Below, in pieces: positions 6,363 through 15,347 of a stretch of DNA of 64,000 nucleotides. A program made the translations under genes and the position numbers. This DNA is from Amycolatopsis sp. A133 (GTDB lineage: Bacteria; Actinomycetota; Actinomycetes; Mycobacteriales; Pseudonocardiaceae), in contig NZ_JAVHJU010000034.1 in assembly GCF_031082405.1 (NCBI RefSeq), positions 124,001 through 188,000 of the forward strand, written 5' to 3'. How positions within the stretch are numbered: position 1 is the stretch's first letter; each line of letters begins with the position of its first letter. A model generated the notes under the pieces. That model had not been told where the DNA came from. It worked only from the letters and a program-made list of their open reading frames with translations, and searched no databases.

Positions 6363-9278
6363 TCAGGTCTCACCAGCGACGGCAGCAAGCCCGTGGTAGC
6401 CATGAGTTTTCGCCAGCTGCACGGCGGCACCGAGGTAGTGATCGGCCTGTTCCGGTGAACCGGCAGCCCGGTGGACCTGCCCGATGGTGATGAGCGCTTC
6501 ACATTCGTCGAACCGCATGCCGGTCCGACGGGCGAGGCGAAGTGCGTGGTGGCCGCTGAGCAGGGCACGGGCGTGGAGACCCCCGGCGAGCCTGCTCACC
6601 GCGAGTGCGGCGTGCCCGGCGATCTCGGCGCCGGTGTCGTCGATGCCGCACCCGGTCTCGAGTGCTTCCTCCGCGAGGTGGATGGCTCGCGTGGTGTCGC
6701 CGGTGCCGGCGTGGACTCGGCTGAGCACCGCGACCGCATGGGCCTCGGTGCACCGATCGTTGGAGCTCCGCGCGAGCTCCGCGGCTTCTTCGGCAACGCA
6801 AAGGGCCGTCTGGTAGTCGGCGGCGCGGGCACGCACGCGCGCGAGCAGGACCAGGTCGTCCGGACAACGCGTGTCGGCGGTGTGCGAGGCGTGGATCCTG
6901 GTCGCCTCGGCCAGCCGGCCGCGGTGTTCGTGGAGAACCCCGAGATTGCGGCGGCAAATCGGGTTCTGCGCCGGATCGAGGGCGCCTGCCTCGGCGAAGA
7001 GCGCGCCTGCCCGGTCGAGATCACCGGTGACGAGGTGGAGGGTGGCCAGATTTCCCAGCACGCTGACCACGCCGCGCTGGAACCGGAGCGCACGGTAGAG
7101 CCGGAGAGCGGCTTGGAAGTGGGTGGTGGCGGGCTCGAAGTCGTAGCGGTGTGCGCAAGCGGCGGCGAGGTTGTTGTGCGCGGCCGCTCGCAGGTCTGTT
7201 TCGTCGGTGGCTTCCGCGGCGGCGAGGCCGATCCGGGCCAGTTCCGGTCCTTCCGCGAGCCAGGCTGTCCTGCAGTGGCCGCGGAGAGCGTCGACGAGCT
7301 CCCAGGCCCGCCGGTGGTGCCGGTGGGCGTGGGCGTGGCGGATCGCCGCGACGAGGTTGGGGACTTCGTCGTCGAGCCACGTCTGTGCGGCTTCCTCGCT
7401 GTCGAACCCGCACTGCTGGTGCGGTGAAGACTGGCGCAAGACGAACGGGTACAGCAGGTCGGCGGCCGCGGCGGTGCGGGCGAGGTAGTAGTCGAGCAGG
7501 GCGCGCGTCGCCGTGTCGCGTTCTTCCCCAGCGCACTCGAGGTCCGCGCGTTCGGCGGCGTATCGGCGAAGGAGTTCGTGCAGGCGGTAGCGCCCTGGCA
7601 CGTGCTCCTGGACGAGGTGGGCCAGGGCCAGTCGTTCGAGGTGGCGGGCCGTCGTCGAGGCCGGGGCACCGGTCAGGGCGGTGGCCGCGGCCGGGGTCGT
7701 GTCCGGGCCGGGGACCAGGCCGAGCAGCCGAAACGTACGGCGGGTCGCGGTGTCGAGCGCGGCGTAGGACAGGTCGTAGGCGCCCCGGACCGCGCTGGTT
7801 CCGCCGTCGGTCGTCAAGCTGTCCAACACACCGTGGGCACGCAGGTCGGCGAGGTGGTCGGAGATCCGGCGGCCGGCCCGGTACCGGAGCTGGGCACCGG
7901 TGATGCGCAGGGCGATGGGCAGTCGCGCACACGTCTCGGCCAGTTCGGCGGTGGCCGCCGGTTCGCGGGCCGCGCGTTCGGGACCGATCGCGGCCGCGAG
8001 TACAGCGACCGCGTCAGCCGCATCGAGGACGTCCAGCGTGACGTGCTGGGCGCCGTCGAGAGCAACCAGGCCGTCGAGCCGGTTGCGGCTGGTCACCAGA
8101 ACCACGCAATTCGGTGCCGCGGGCAGCAACGGCCGGATCTGGCCGGGATCGAACACGTCGTCGAGCACGCAGAGGACGGATTTGGCCGCCAGCACGGATC
8201 GGTACAACGCCACTGCTTCATCGATGTCCTCGGGGATTTGCCGCGCCGGAGTTCCCAACGCACGCAGGAACCGCACGAGAACGGGGCCCGGCCGGGCCGA
8301 ACGGCGGAGGTCGGCGTACAGCTGCCCGTCGGGAAAGTGGTCTCGGACCCGGTGCGCCCACTGCGTCACGAGGTCCGATTTGCCGACCCCGGCGGTTCCG
8401 ACGACGACGCCGAGGCGCGGGCCGTCACCTCCGGGCAGCAGCCGGTCGAGCGTCTGCAGTTCGGTGCGGCGTCCACGAAATCCCACTGCAGCACGGGGAA
8501 GCTGCGCGGGACGCGGCGGGCAAGACGCGGGGATGGCCTGGTGCCGCAGCACGGACAAATGTGCTTCACGCAGGTCGGAGCCCGGTTCGGCGCCCAGGTC
8601 GCCGGCCAGCCTGCTGCTGATCGTGTCGTAGGCGTCGAGCGCCGCTGCCTGTCGCCCGGCGGCGGCCAGCGCGAGCATCAGCAGCGCCCAGAGTCGTTCG
8701 TGCAGCGGGTGGTCGGCCACCAGCCGGTAGAGCTCGGCGGCCACGTCCGCACAGGCACCGAGGTTGAGCTGCGCGCGGCAGTGGTGCTCGACGGCGGCGA
8801 GCCGCATCTCGACCAGCCGGTGCGCCTCACCCTCGACCGCCGCGGTAACGGCAAGGTTGTCCAACGGTCGTCCTCGCCACAGCGCCAAGGCCCGCCCGAG
8901 CGTCTCCGCGGCGCACTCGTCATCGCCGGCGAGCAGCGCCCGGTGCCCCGCCGCGGCGAGGCGCTCGAACCGCTCGGCATCGAGCTCGTCCGGCTGGACT
9001 TCGATGAGATAGCCACCGGCCCGGGCGTGGATGCGGCGGGCACCGCCTTGCAGTGTGGCGAGCTGCCTGCGCAATTGGCCGACGTGGGTGCGCAGGTTCG
9101 CCATCGCCGACGGTGGAGCCGTCTCACCCCAGATCACCTCGATCAGCCGATGCGGCGGAACCACCACGCGGGGCGCCAGCAGGAGGGCGGCGAGCAGCGC
9201 GCGTTGCCGCTGCGAGGCCAGCTGCAGGTGCACGGTTCCCGACCGGACCTCGACCGGGCCGAGAAGCAGGAACTCCAC
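6363..9278 (-). CDS. SARP/AfsR-type regulator: DNA-binding-BTAD-NB-ARC-TPR
   Basis: Large transcriptional activator of 971 residues. Domains in order: OmpR-like winged helix (about 1-95, FLLLGPVEVRSG to AGGYLIEV), BTAD bacterial transcriptional activation domain (about 96-250), NB-ARC ATPase (about 270-540) with P-loop GTAGVGKS near residue 295 and Walker B VLCVLDDV, then TPR-like helical repeats to the end (NLAAACAHRYDFEPATTHF, NLGVLHEHRGRLAEATRIH and similar). Family members such as AfsR bind direct repeats upstream of secondary-metabolism genes and are gated by nucleotide and TPR ligands. The GTG at 9278 is chosen because the family N-terminus starts there and GGGGGAGGG lies just upstream. 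No biosynthetic cluster is adjacent, so its target is unknown. A possible small secreted protein is divergent from it. Confidence 0.92.
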   Translation of the reverse strand: MEFLLLGPVEVRSGTVHLQLASQRQRALLAALLLAPRVVVPPHRLIEVIWGETAPPSAMANLRTHVGQLRRQLATLQGGARRIHARAGGYLIEVQPDELDAERFERLAAAGHRALLAGDDECAAETLGRALALWRGRPLDNLAVTAAVEGEAHRLVEMRLAAVEHHCRAQLNLGACADVAAELYRLVADHPLHERLWALLMLALAAAGRQAAALDAYDTISSRLAGDLGAEPGSDLREAHLSVLRHQAIPASCPPRPAQLPRAAVGFRGRRTELQTLDRLLPGGDGPRLGVVVGTAGVGKSDLVTQWAHRVRDHFPDGQLYADLRRSARPGPVLVRFLRALGTPARQIPEDIDEAVALYRSVLAAKSVLCVLDDVFDPGQIRPLLPAAPNCVVLVTSRNRLDGLVALDGAQHVTLDVLDAADAVAVLAAAIGPERAAREPAATAELAETCARLPIALRITGAQLRYRAGRRISDHLADLRAHGVLDSLTTDGGTSAVRGAYDLSYAALDTATRRTFRLLGLVPGPDTTPAAATALTGAPASTTARHLERLALAHLVQEHVPGRYRLHELLRRYAAERADLECAGEERDTATRALLDYYLARTAAAADLLYPFVLRQSSPHQQCGFDSEEAAQTWLDDEVPNLVAAIRHAHAHRHHRRAWELVDALRGHCRTAWLAEGPELARIGLAAAEATDETDLRAAAHNNLAAACAHRYDFEPATTHFQAALRLYRALRFQRGVVSVLGNLATLHLVTGDLDRAGALFAEAGALDPAQNPICRRNLGVLHEHRGRLAEATRIHASHTADTRCPDDLVLLARVRARAADYQTALCVAEEAAELARSSNDRCTEAHAVAVLSRVHAGTGDTTRAIHLAEEALETGCGIDDTGAEIAGHAALAVSRLAGGLHARALLSGHHALRLARRTGMRFDECEALITIGQVHRAAGSPEQADHYLGAAVQLAKTHGYHGLAAVAGET

Positions 9279-9469
9279 GGCATCCCTCCCCCGGTGAACG
9301 TGGCTTGACCAGTCGATGTTCGCCGGATGTGCCGGTCCTGTACAGCCGAACTGACACCTTCGGCATCGCCGGGTGCGGTGCCGGCGGCGCGCACGGAGGG
9401 GCGAGGGGGCTCGCCGTGCCTGCCGCCGGCACGGAAGGGGCGGTGGCGGGCGAAAGGACCGGGACATCG

Positions 9470-9715
9470 GTGAACGGGACGGTTTCGATCAAACTGGCGG
9501 CCATGGCCGCCGCGGTGGCCATGGCGCCGGTCGCGCCCGCGGAGGCCACCCGGGCATGTGCGGAGCCGTCCTGCTCGACTCTCCTGGCTCAGGCGCGTGT
9601 TCCGGCATCGATCAAGGTTCTCGGTGTCGTCGCCGGCAAGACGAAAACGCACACGGTCTTCGTCATCACCGCCACGACGAGATCCTTCGAGGCTTGCCAG
9701 GTTCCCGCTCCCTGA
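9470..9715 (+). CDS. Putative small secreted protein
   Basis: Possible 81-residue protein opposite the SARP gene. I do not recognise a family. The predicted N-terminus MNGTVSIKLAAMAAAVAMAP has a lysine, a hydrophobic core and a plausible signal peptidase site at APAEA before TRACAEPSC. The mature part would be about 55 residues with three cysteines and a beta-like stretch KTKTHTVFVITATTRSFEAC. The GTG start at 9470 has only a weak upstream AAAGGA, and an in-frame GTG at 9443 is an alternative. It lies in the 478-bp gap between the SARP gene and the oxidoreductase, which otherwise shows no gene. It could be a chance open frame in GC-rich DNA; the signal-like start is the main support. Confidence 0.4.
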   Translation: MNGTVSIKLAAMAAAVAMAPVAPAEATRACAEPSCSTLLAQARVPASIKVLGVVAGKTKTHTVFVITATTRSFEACQVPAP

Positions 9716-9744
9716 GAACCGAGGAACCCGCTGGCACCCGTCGC

Positions 9745-9750
9745 TAGCTT
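9745..9750 (+). promoter_or_regulatory. -10 box TAGCTT for leaderless oxidoreductase gene
   Basis: TANNNT hexamer ending 6 nt before the ATG at 9757. GGGAGC between them is too close to the start to be a normal ribosome site. Confidence 0.5.
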
Positions 9751-9756
9751 GGGAGC

Positions 9757-10665
9757 ATGACCATCGGAGTCGCGCTGCCGGCCGGGGACACGGACCCGGC
9801 GCCGAACCTCGTCGACGAGCTCATCGACCAGACCCGGCAAGCCGCCGAGGCCGGGATGACGTCCGTCTGGTTCTCGCAGCTGCCGCTCGGCCAGGACGCC
9901 ATCACCGTCGCCGCGCTCGCCGGGCGGGAGGTGCCCGGGATCGAAGTCGGCACCTCCGTGGTGCCCACCTACCCGCGCCACCCGCTGCTGGTCGCGAGCG
10001 CAGCGCAGACCGCCCAGGCCGCTACCGGTGGCCGGTTCACGCTCGGGATCGGGCTCGGGTCGCAGGGCTTCCTGGGGCCCGTCTACGGCGTGGAGTACCC
10101 GCCGCCGATCCGGCACCTGCGCGAGTACCTGACCGTCCTGCGGCAGGTCTTCGCCGGGGAAGCCGCCGACTTCGACGGCGAGACCGTCCGGGCCCACGCT
10201 CCGGGACCGTCCACTGTGTCCGGTGGGCTCGACGTGCCGGTCATCGTCGCGGCCATGGGTCCGCAGGCCCTCGCCGTCACCGGGGAACTCGCCGACGGCA
10301 CCCTCCCGTACCTCGCCGGGCCGCGGGCGCTTTCCGAGCGGATCGTTCCGGCTCTTCCCAGCGGGAAGCGGATCATCGCCGCCGTGCCCGCGGTCGTCAC
10401 GGACGAACCCGACGCCGTCCGCGCGCTCGCCGTCGAACAGATGGCCTTCTACGGGCAGATCCCGTCGTACCGCCGGATCCTCGACGCGGAAGGCGTGGAC
10501 CACCCCGCGGAGCTGGCCCTGATCGGTGACGAAAATACCGTCGCGCGGGGGATCCAGCGCTACTACGACGCCGGCGCCACCGACGTCGTCCTGACCCAGA
10601 CCGGGATCCGCTCCGCCGAGGAGCGCCTGCGGACCTGGGCGGCGCTCAGCCCACCCGGTTCGTGA
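9757..10665 (+). CDS. LLM-class F420-dependent oxidoreductase
   Basis: 302-residue luciferase-like TIM-barrel flavin/deazaflavin oxidoreductase. MTIGVALPAG at the N-terminus, GMTSVWFSQLPLGQDAITVAA, GIEVGTSVVPTYPRHPLLVA and GGRFTLGIGLGSQGF are the standard strand and loop motifs of the F420-dependent branch. DVPVIVAAMGPQALAVTGEL and the ALIGDENTVARGIQRY segment before the last helices complete the fold. Such enzymes transfer hydride to or from F420, but the substrate cannot be inferred. The gene is probably leaderless (TAGCTT at 9745). Its last 20 bp overlap the end of the convergent antiporter gene. Confidence 0.92.
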   Translation: MTIGVALPAGDTDPAPNLVDELIDQTRQAAEAGMTSVWFSQLPLGQDAITVAALAGREVPGIEVGTSVVPTYPRHPLLVASAAQTAQAATGGRFTLGIGLGSQGFLGPVYGVEYPPPIRHLREYLTVLRQVFAGEAADFDGETVRAHAPGPSTVSGGLDVPVIVAAMGPQALAVTGELADGTLPYLAGPRALSERIVPALPSGKRIIAAVPAVVTDEPDAVRALAVEQMAFYGQIPSYRRILDAEGVDHPAELALIGDENTVARGIQRYYDAGATDVVLTQTGIRSAEERLRTWAALSPPGS

Positions 10666-12280
10666 GGGTCGCCGACACCGACAGTTCCTCCAGATCCAGT
10701 TCCCGCAGCACCTTCCGCAGGACCTCGTCGTCGAGGCGGCCCGCGCGGTTCTCCTCGATCATCGCCTTGCGCTGGGTGATCAGCAGTTCCCGGCGGGCCT
10801 TCGCGAACTGTGCCTGGGGGCTGCCGGAGTGTTCCTCGCCGGACAGGGTGATCGCCGCCTTGGCGAACCGGTAGCGCATGTCGATCAGCCGTTCCAGCCG
10901 CTCCTTCAGCCGGGTGACGCGCTCCGGGGGCAGGTCCAGTGACGCCAGCCGCTCGCGGCTGATCTCGCGCAGCCGCTCGTGTGCGGCCTTCTTCGCGACT
11001 TCGCGGGCAGCCAGCTCTTCGGCCTCGTCGCGGGTGGCCTCGTCCGGGTCCTCGACTTTCAGCACCCGGATCAGCGGTGGCAGCGTCAGACCCTGGATCA
11101 GGACCGTGCCGATGGCCACCGCGAACGCGAACAGCTGGATCTCCGCGCGGCCCGGGGTGTCCGCCGGGATGCCGGCCGCCGCGGCCAGGGTGACGACTCC
11201 GCGCATGCCCGTCCACGAGACCACGGCGAGCGTCCGCCACGACGGCGCCGAGCGGTCGCGGCCGAAGAGCCGGACCGTCTGCGGCAGGTACGCGGAGACG
11301 AACACCGCCGGGATCCGCACCAGCATCGTCGCCGCCAGCACGGCCGCGGCGACCAGCGCGAGCGTGCTGTTGTCGCGGGCCGCGTGCTGGGCGCCCTCGA
11401 GCACGAACGGCAGCTGCAGCCCCATGAGCGCGAACACCAGCGCTTCCAGCAGGACGTCGATCGACGCCCACACGGATCTGTCCTGCATGCGCGTCGCGGG
11501 GGACGCGTACAGCGTGCGGTGGCCGAGCAGCAGGCCCGCCGCGACGACGGCGAGCACGCCGGAGCCGCTGAAGTCGTCGCTGAAGGGGTGCAGGTGCTCG
11601 GCCGTGACGTACGCGGCGAACGGCACGATGATCCCGAACGCCGACTCCACCAGCGGGTCGTCGAGCTGCCGCCGGATCAGCACGACGAGCGCGCCGATGG
11701 CCAGGCCGACCCCGATGCCGAGCACGGTCGCGACGCCGAACACCGCGAACCCGTGCCCGGCCGAGCCCGCGGTGCCCGCGACCGCGGCGAGCGCGACCTT
11801 GTACAGGGTCAGCGCGGCGGCGTCGTTCACCAGGCTTTCCCCGGTCAGCACGGTCATCACCCGCCGGGGCAGGCCGAGCTTGCGGCCGATCGCCACCGCC
11901 GTCACCGCGTCCGGCGGCGCCACGACCGCCCCGAGGACCAGCGCGGAGGTGAACGGCACGTCCGGCAGCAGCAGGTGCACAACGACGGCGACGACCACCG
12001 CCGTCACGGCGACCAGCACCACGCCGAGCGCCACGATCGGCCGCAGGGCCCGCTTGAAGTGCGTCAGCGAGCTCTCGAGCGACGTCGAGTAGAGCAGCGG
12101 CGGCAGCACGACGGTGAGCACCAGTTCGGGCTCCAGCTCGAACCGCGGCACGCCGGGGATCAGCGCGACGCCGAGCGCGACGACCACCACCAGCAACGGC
12201 GCGGACAGGTTCCAGCGCCGGGCGACGGCGGTCAGCGCCAGTGAACCCGCGAGCACGCCCATCAGCGTCAGGATTTCCAC
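10646..12280 (-). CDS. Na+/H+ antiporter, CPA1 family
   Basis: 544-residue membrane protein, about 12 hydrophobic helices followed by a charged cytosolic tail of roughly 150 residues. The core motifs of monovalent cation:proton antiporters are visible: VLPPLLYSTSLESS, LGAVVAPPDAVTAVAIGRKL and LTGESLVNDAAALTLYKVAL with the ion-binding ND, then SWTGMRGVVTLAAAAGIP. The tail is rich in R, E and K with likely coiled coil (DEAEELAAREVAKKAAHERL) and may sense pH or ions. The GTG at 12280 starts the first helix directly (MEILTLMGVLAGSLALTAVA); a longer in-frame start at 12406 adds a polar stretch and is rejected. The 3' end overlaps the oxidoreductase gene by 20 bp. Confidence 0.93.
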   Translation of the reverse strand: MEILTLMGVLAGSLALTAVARRWNLSAPLLVVVVALGVALIPGVPRFELEPELVLTVVLPPLLYSTSLESSLTHFKRALRPIVALGVVLVAVTAVVVAVVVHLLLPDVPFTSALVLGAVVAPPDAVTAVAIGRKLGLPRRVMTVLTGESLVNDAAALTLYKVALAAVAGTAGSAGHGFAVFGVATVLGIGVGLAIGALVVLIRRQLDDPLVESAFGIIVPFAAYVTAEHLHPFSDDFSGSGVLAVVAAGLLLGHRTLYASPATRMQDRSVWASIDVLLEALVFALMGLQLPFVLEGAQHAARDNSTLALVAAAVLAATMLVRIPAVFVSAYLPQTVRLFGRDRSAPSWRTLAVVSWTGMRGVVTLAAAAGIPADTPGRAEIQLFAFAVAIGTVLIQGLTLPPLIRVLKVEDPDEATRDEAEELAAREVAKKAAHERLREISRERLASLDLPPERVTRLKERLERLIDMRYRFAKAAITLSGEEHSGSPQAQFAKARRELLITQRKAMIEENRAGRLDDEVLRKVLRELDLEELSVSATLTNRVG

Positions 12281-12370
12281 AAAGGCGATCTTTCCGCAGG
12301 TCGCGGGCCCTCGCTGAGCTTCCGGCGAGTGGAAGAGTGATGGATTCTGCCGGAGGTGGTGGGCATACTC

Positions 12371-12385
12371 GTGCGCAATACGCAC
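12371..12385. promoter_or_regulatory. 15-bp inverted repeat upstream of the MFS gene
   Basis: GTGCG, 5-nt spacer CAATA, CGCAC: perfect arms in the 149-bp gap between divergent antiporter and MFS genes. A looser GTGC-N6-GCAC follows at 12401-12414. This is a candidate regulator site; the cognate protein is not visible in the window. Confidence 0.45.
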
Positions 12386-12429
12386 ACCTGTGCGGAAGAC
12401 GTGCACCGACGCACATCCGGAGGTTCCCG

Positions 12430-13665
12430 ATGTCCCCTGGCACCCGCTCCTGGGTCGTGCCCTTGGCCTGGACCGCCGTTCTGCTCGACGGGTTCGACCT
12501 GGTCGTGCTCGGCACCGTGCTGCCCGTGCTGCTGCGCGGTCACGTCTGGGGCCTGACGCCCGGCACGGCGTCGGTCGTGTCGACCGTGGGGCTCGCCGGG
12601 ATGATGCTGGGCGGGCTGGCGATCGGCACGGTCACCGACGTCATCGGCCGCCGGAAGTCGCTGATCATCTCCGTGACGCTGTTTTCGCTGTGCACGCTGC
12701 TGTGCGCCTTCGCGCCGTCGACGTTCGTCTTCGGGCTGCTGCGGTTCGTCGCCGGGCTCGGCCTCGGCGGCTGCCTGCCGACGGCCATCACGCTCGTCAC
12801 GGAGTACGCGCGCCACGGCAAGGCCGGCAGCGCGACGACCACGGTGATGACCGGCTACCACGTCGGTGCGGTGCTGACCGCGCTGCTGGGCATCGTGCTG
12901 ATCTCGCCGCTCGGCTGGCGCGCGATGTTCGTCGCCGGCGCGCTGCCCGCGGTCGTCCTGGTCCCGCTGATGCTGAAGTTCCTGCCGGAGTCCGAGACGT
13001 TCGAGCGGGTCCGCGAAACCGAGCGGTCGGCCGGGCACGCCGTCGCCGGGCTGTTCCGCGGCGGCCTGCTGCGCGCGACGATCGCGTTCTGGGTCACCTC
13101 GTTCATGGGCCTGCTGCTGGTCTACGGGCTCAACACCTGGCTGCCGGAGATCATGCGCCAGGCCGGGTACCCGCTGGGCGCCGCGCTGAGCCTGCTGCTG
13201 ACGCTGAACGTCGGGGGCATCGCGGGCCTGCTCGTCGCGGGCCGGGTCGCCGACCGCGTCGGCATCCGCCCGTCGGCCATCGTCTGGTTCTGCGCGGGGG
13301 CGGTGTTCCTCGCGCTGCTGAGCGTGAAGCTGCCCGCCGTCGGGCTGTACGCGGCGGTGTTCCTGACCGGTTGTTTTGTGTTCAGCGCCCAGGTGCTGGT
13401 GTACGCCTACGTCGGCCGGATCTACCCGGACGCGATCCGCGCGACCGGTCTGGGCTGGGCCGCCGGCATCGGCCGGCTCGGCGCGATCTCGGGCCCGATC
13501 CTCGGCGGCGCGCTGCTGACGGCGGGCATCGCCTACCCCTGGGGCTTCTACGCGTTCGCGGGCGTCGGCGCGCTGGGCGCGGCGGCCGTGACGGTGGTCC
13601 GTCCCGGCCGCCGCAGCCCGGCGCCGGAGAGCGCGCCGGCAACGGAAAGGCACGCGACTTCCTGA
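12430..13665 (+). CDS. MFS transporter, aromatic acid:H+ symporter-like (AAHS)
   Basis: 411-residue, 12-helix transporter, predicted to import an aromatic or other organic acid with protons. Diagnostic for the AAHS branch: LLDGFDLVVLGTVLPVL in helix 1 (DGxD motif), GTVTDVIGRRKSLI in loop 2-3, and GLGLGGCLPTAITLVTEY in helix 4. WLPEIMRQAGYPLG begins the second half. CGGAGG at 12419-12424 supports the ATG at 12430. No aromatic catabolic genes are adjacent, so the substrate is open. The gene ends just before the 42-bp palindromic terminator at 13681-13722, which it shares with the convergent permease. A possible operator lies upstream at 12371-12385. Confidence 0.9.
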   Translation: MSPGTRSWVVPLAWTAVLLDGFDLVVLGTVLPVLLRGHVWGLTPGTASVVSTVGLAGMMLGGLAIGTVTDVIGRRKSLIISVTLFSLCTLLCAFAPSTFVFGLLRFVAGLGLGGCLPTAITLVTEYARHGKAGSATTTVMTGYHVGAVLTALLGIVLISPLGWRAMFVAGALPAVVLVPLMLKFLPESETFERVRETERSAGHAVAGLFRGGLLRATIAFWVTSFMGLLLVYGLNTWLPEIMRQAGYPLGAALSLLLTLNVGGIAGLLVAGRVADRVGIRPSAIVWFCAGAVFLALLSVKLPAVGLYAAVFLTGCFVFSAQVLVYAYVGRIYPDAIRATGLGWAAGIGRLGAISGPILGGALLTAGIAYPWGFYAFAGVGALGAAAVTVVRPGRRSPAPESAPATERHATS

Positions 13666-13680
13666 GTCTGCCGCAGCGGT

Positions 13681-13722
13681 CGTGAGTGGTAAGGCGGGTT
13701 AGAACCCGCCTTACCACTCACG
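13681..13722. terminator. 42-bp perfect palindrome (repeat family 1, copy 1), bidirectional terminator
   Basis: 20-bp arms (CGTGAGTGGTAAGGCGGGTT and its exact complement) around a 2-nt AG loop, in the 76-bp gap between convergent genes (MFS end 13665, permease end 13742). Almost the same 42 bp recurs at 29984-30025, and homology extends left through CTGCCGC. The probable role is a two-way transcription terminator; the repetition suggests a dispersed REP-like element. Confidence 0.85.
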
Positions 13723-13741
13723 ACGAGCCGCGGCAGACCGC

Positions 13742-15277
13742 CTAACCGAGCTCCTTCAGTTCCCGTTCCACCGCGGCCAGTTCCGCCTCGGAACCCTGGA
13801 CCTTCGGCCCGGTGAACCACTTCCGGGCCGAAACCGCCCACCAGATACCCGCGCCGCCGAGCACCACCAGGAACGCGACGGGTGTGTAGTTGAAGGAATC
13901 GACCGTCACCGGCGACACCTGCGGGAGCATGAACAGGAAGAAGATCAGGACGACCCAGATCGTCGCGACGATCCCGATCGGCCGGCCCCAGCGGCCGAGC
14001 GTCCACGGGCCCGGCTCGAACGAGTCGCCGCGGCGGACGCGCAGGAACACCGGGATCACGTACGCCACGTACAGCCCGACCACGGCGATCGACGTCACCG
14101 CCGCGTAAGCGGTTGCGCTCCACAGGTACGGCAGGGCCAGCACCAGCGCGCCGCCCGCGGCGAGCCACACGGCGTTGGTCGGCGTCTGCGTGCGCTTGTT
14201 GATCCGGTGCCAGAAGCCGGATCCGGGGATCGCGCCGTCCCGGGCGAACGCGTAGATCATCCGCGAGTTCGCCGTCACCGACGCCATGCCGCAGAACAGC
14301 TGGGCGCCGATGCAGATCAGCAGCAGGAACTTGCCGGTGACCGCGCCGGTGGCGTCGATGAAGATCTGCGCGGGCGGCACGCCGGTGGCCGAGCCGACCG
14401 CGCCGTCGTAGTCCTGGATCGCGAACGTCAGGCCGATCAGCAGGATCCAGCCGGCGACGAGGGAGACGACGATCGACATGACGATGCCGCGCGGCCCGGC
14501 CGTCGCCGCGCTCTTCGTCTCCTCGGTCATGTGCGCCGAAGCGTCGTAGCCGGTCAGCGTGTACTGCGCGACCAGCAATCCGAGCGCGAAGACGTAGAAC
14601 GCCGAGCCCCAGCCCGTCTGGTTCACGAAGCTGCCGAAGACGAACGACGCGTCCTGGTGCTTGGCCGGCACGAAGATCAGCACGCCGACGATCACCAGCA
14701 CGCCGATGAGGTGCCACCACACGCTGACGTTGTTGAGGATCGCGACGATCCGGACGCCGAAGGTGTTCAGCAGGCCGTGCACCACGAGGATGATCGCGAG
14801 CAGCAGGATCGTGTGCCCCGGCGTCGCTTCGAAGCCGAATTGCAGGTCGAGGAACGCGTTGAGGAACAACGCCGCACCGAAGTCGATGCCCGCGGTGACC
14901 GCGATCTGGCCGATGAGGTTGAACCAGCCGGTGAACCACGACCACACGGGTCCCGACTTGTTCGGCGCCAGTTTCGCCGCCCAGTAGTAGAGCCCGCCCG
15001 CGGTCGGGTAGCTCGAGCAGACCTCGGCCATGCCGAGGCCGACCAGGATCACGAACAGCCCGACCAGTGGCCAGCCCCAGATCATCGCGGCCGGGCCGCC
15101 GGTCTTCATGCCGAAGCCGTAGAGCGTGAGGCAGCCGGAGAGGATCGAAATGATCGTGAAGGAGACGGCGAAGTTGGAGAACGCCGACATCGTCCGTTTG
15201 AGCTCTTGGGCGTATCCCAGCTGGTGCAGCCGGGCGGCGTCGTCGTCGGGGGTGGTCTGCTGGTCGGAAACATCCAT
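13742..15277 (-). CDS. APC-family amino acid/amine permease
   Basis: 511-residue permease with about 12 transmembrane helices, in the amino acid/choline (GABA permease-like) branch of the APC superfamily. Motifs: LKRTMSAFSNFAVSFTIISI leading into helix 1, GGPAAMIWGWPLVGLFVIL, and EVCSSYPTAGGLYYWAAKL in helix 3, which is characteristic of that branch. TGYDASAHMTEET occurs in the central loop. The ATG at 15277 has AGAGGTG upstream. The serine hydrolase gene lies 70 bp upstream on the same strand, so co-transcription is possible. The substrate could be GABA, choline-like amines or amino acids; sequence alone does not decide. The 3' end faces the palindromic terminator. Confidence 0.92.
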   Translation of the reverse strand: MDVSDQQTTPDDDAARLHQLGYAQELKRTMSAFSNFAVSFTIISILSGCLTLYGFGMKTGGPAAMIWGWPLVGLFVILVGLGMAEVCSSYPTAGGLYYWAAKLAPNKSGPVWSWFTGWFNLIGQIAVTAGIDFGAALFLNAFLDLQFGFEATPGHTILLLAIILVVHGLLNTFGVRIVAILNNVSVWWHLIGVLVIVGVLIFVPAKHQDASFVFGSFVNQTGWGSAFYVFALGLLVAQYTLTGYDASAHMTEETKSAATAGPRGIVMSIVVSLVAGWILLIGLTFAIQDYDGAVGSATGVPPAQIFIDATGAVTGKFLLLICIGAQLFCGMASVTANSRMIYAFARDGAIPGSGFWHRINKRTQTPTNAVWLAAGGALVLALPYLWSATAYAAVTSIAVVGLYVAYVIPVFLRVRRGDSFEPGPWTLGRWGRPIGIVATIWVVLIFFLFMLPQVSPVTVDSFNYTPVAFLVVLGGAGIWWAVSARKWFTGPKVQGSEAELAAVERELKELG

Positions 15278-15347
15278 CGGGCACCTCTTGAAAGGTATGC
15301 GGCCAGACCATTGAATTCGCCGAAGGTAGCCTTGGTCCCGGAGGGTG

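Noticed and set aside
6363..9756. Antibiotic biosynthetic cluster controlled by the SARP regulator
   Set aside because: No PKS, NRPS, terpene or RiPP genes within the window; SARP-NB-ARC-TPR proteins often stand alone.
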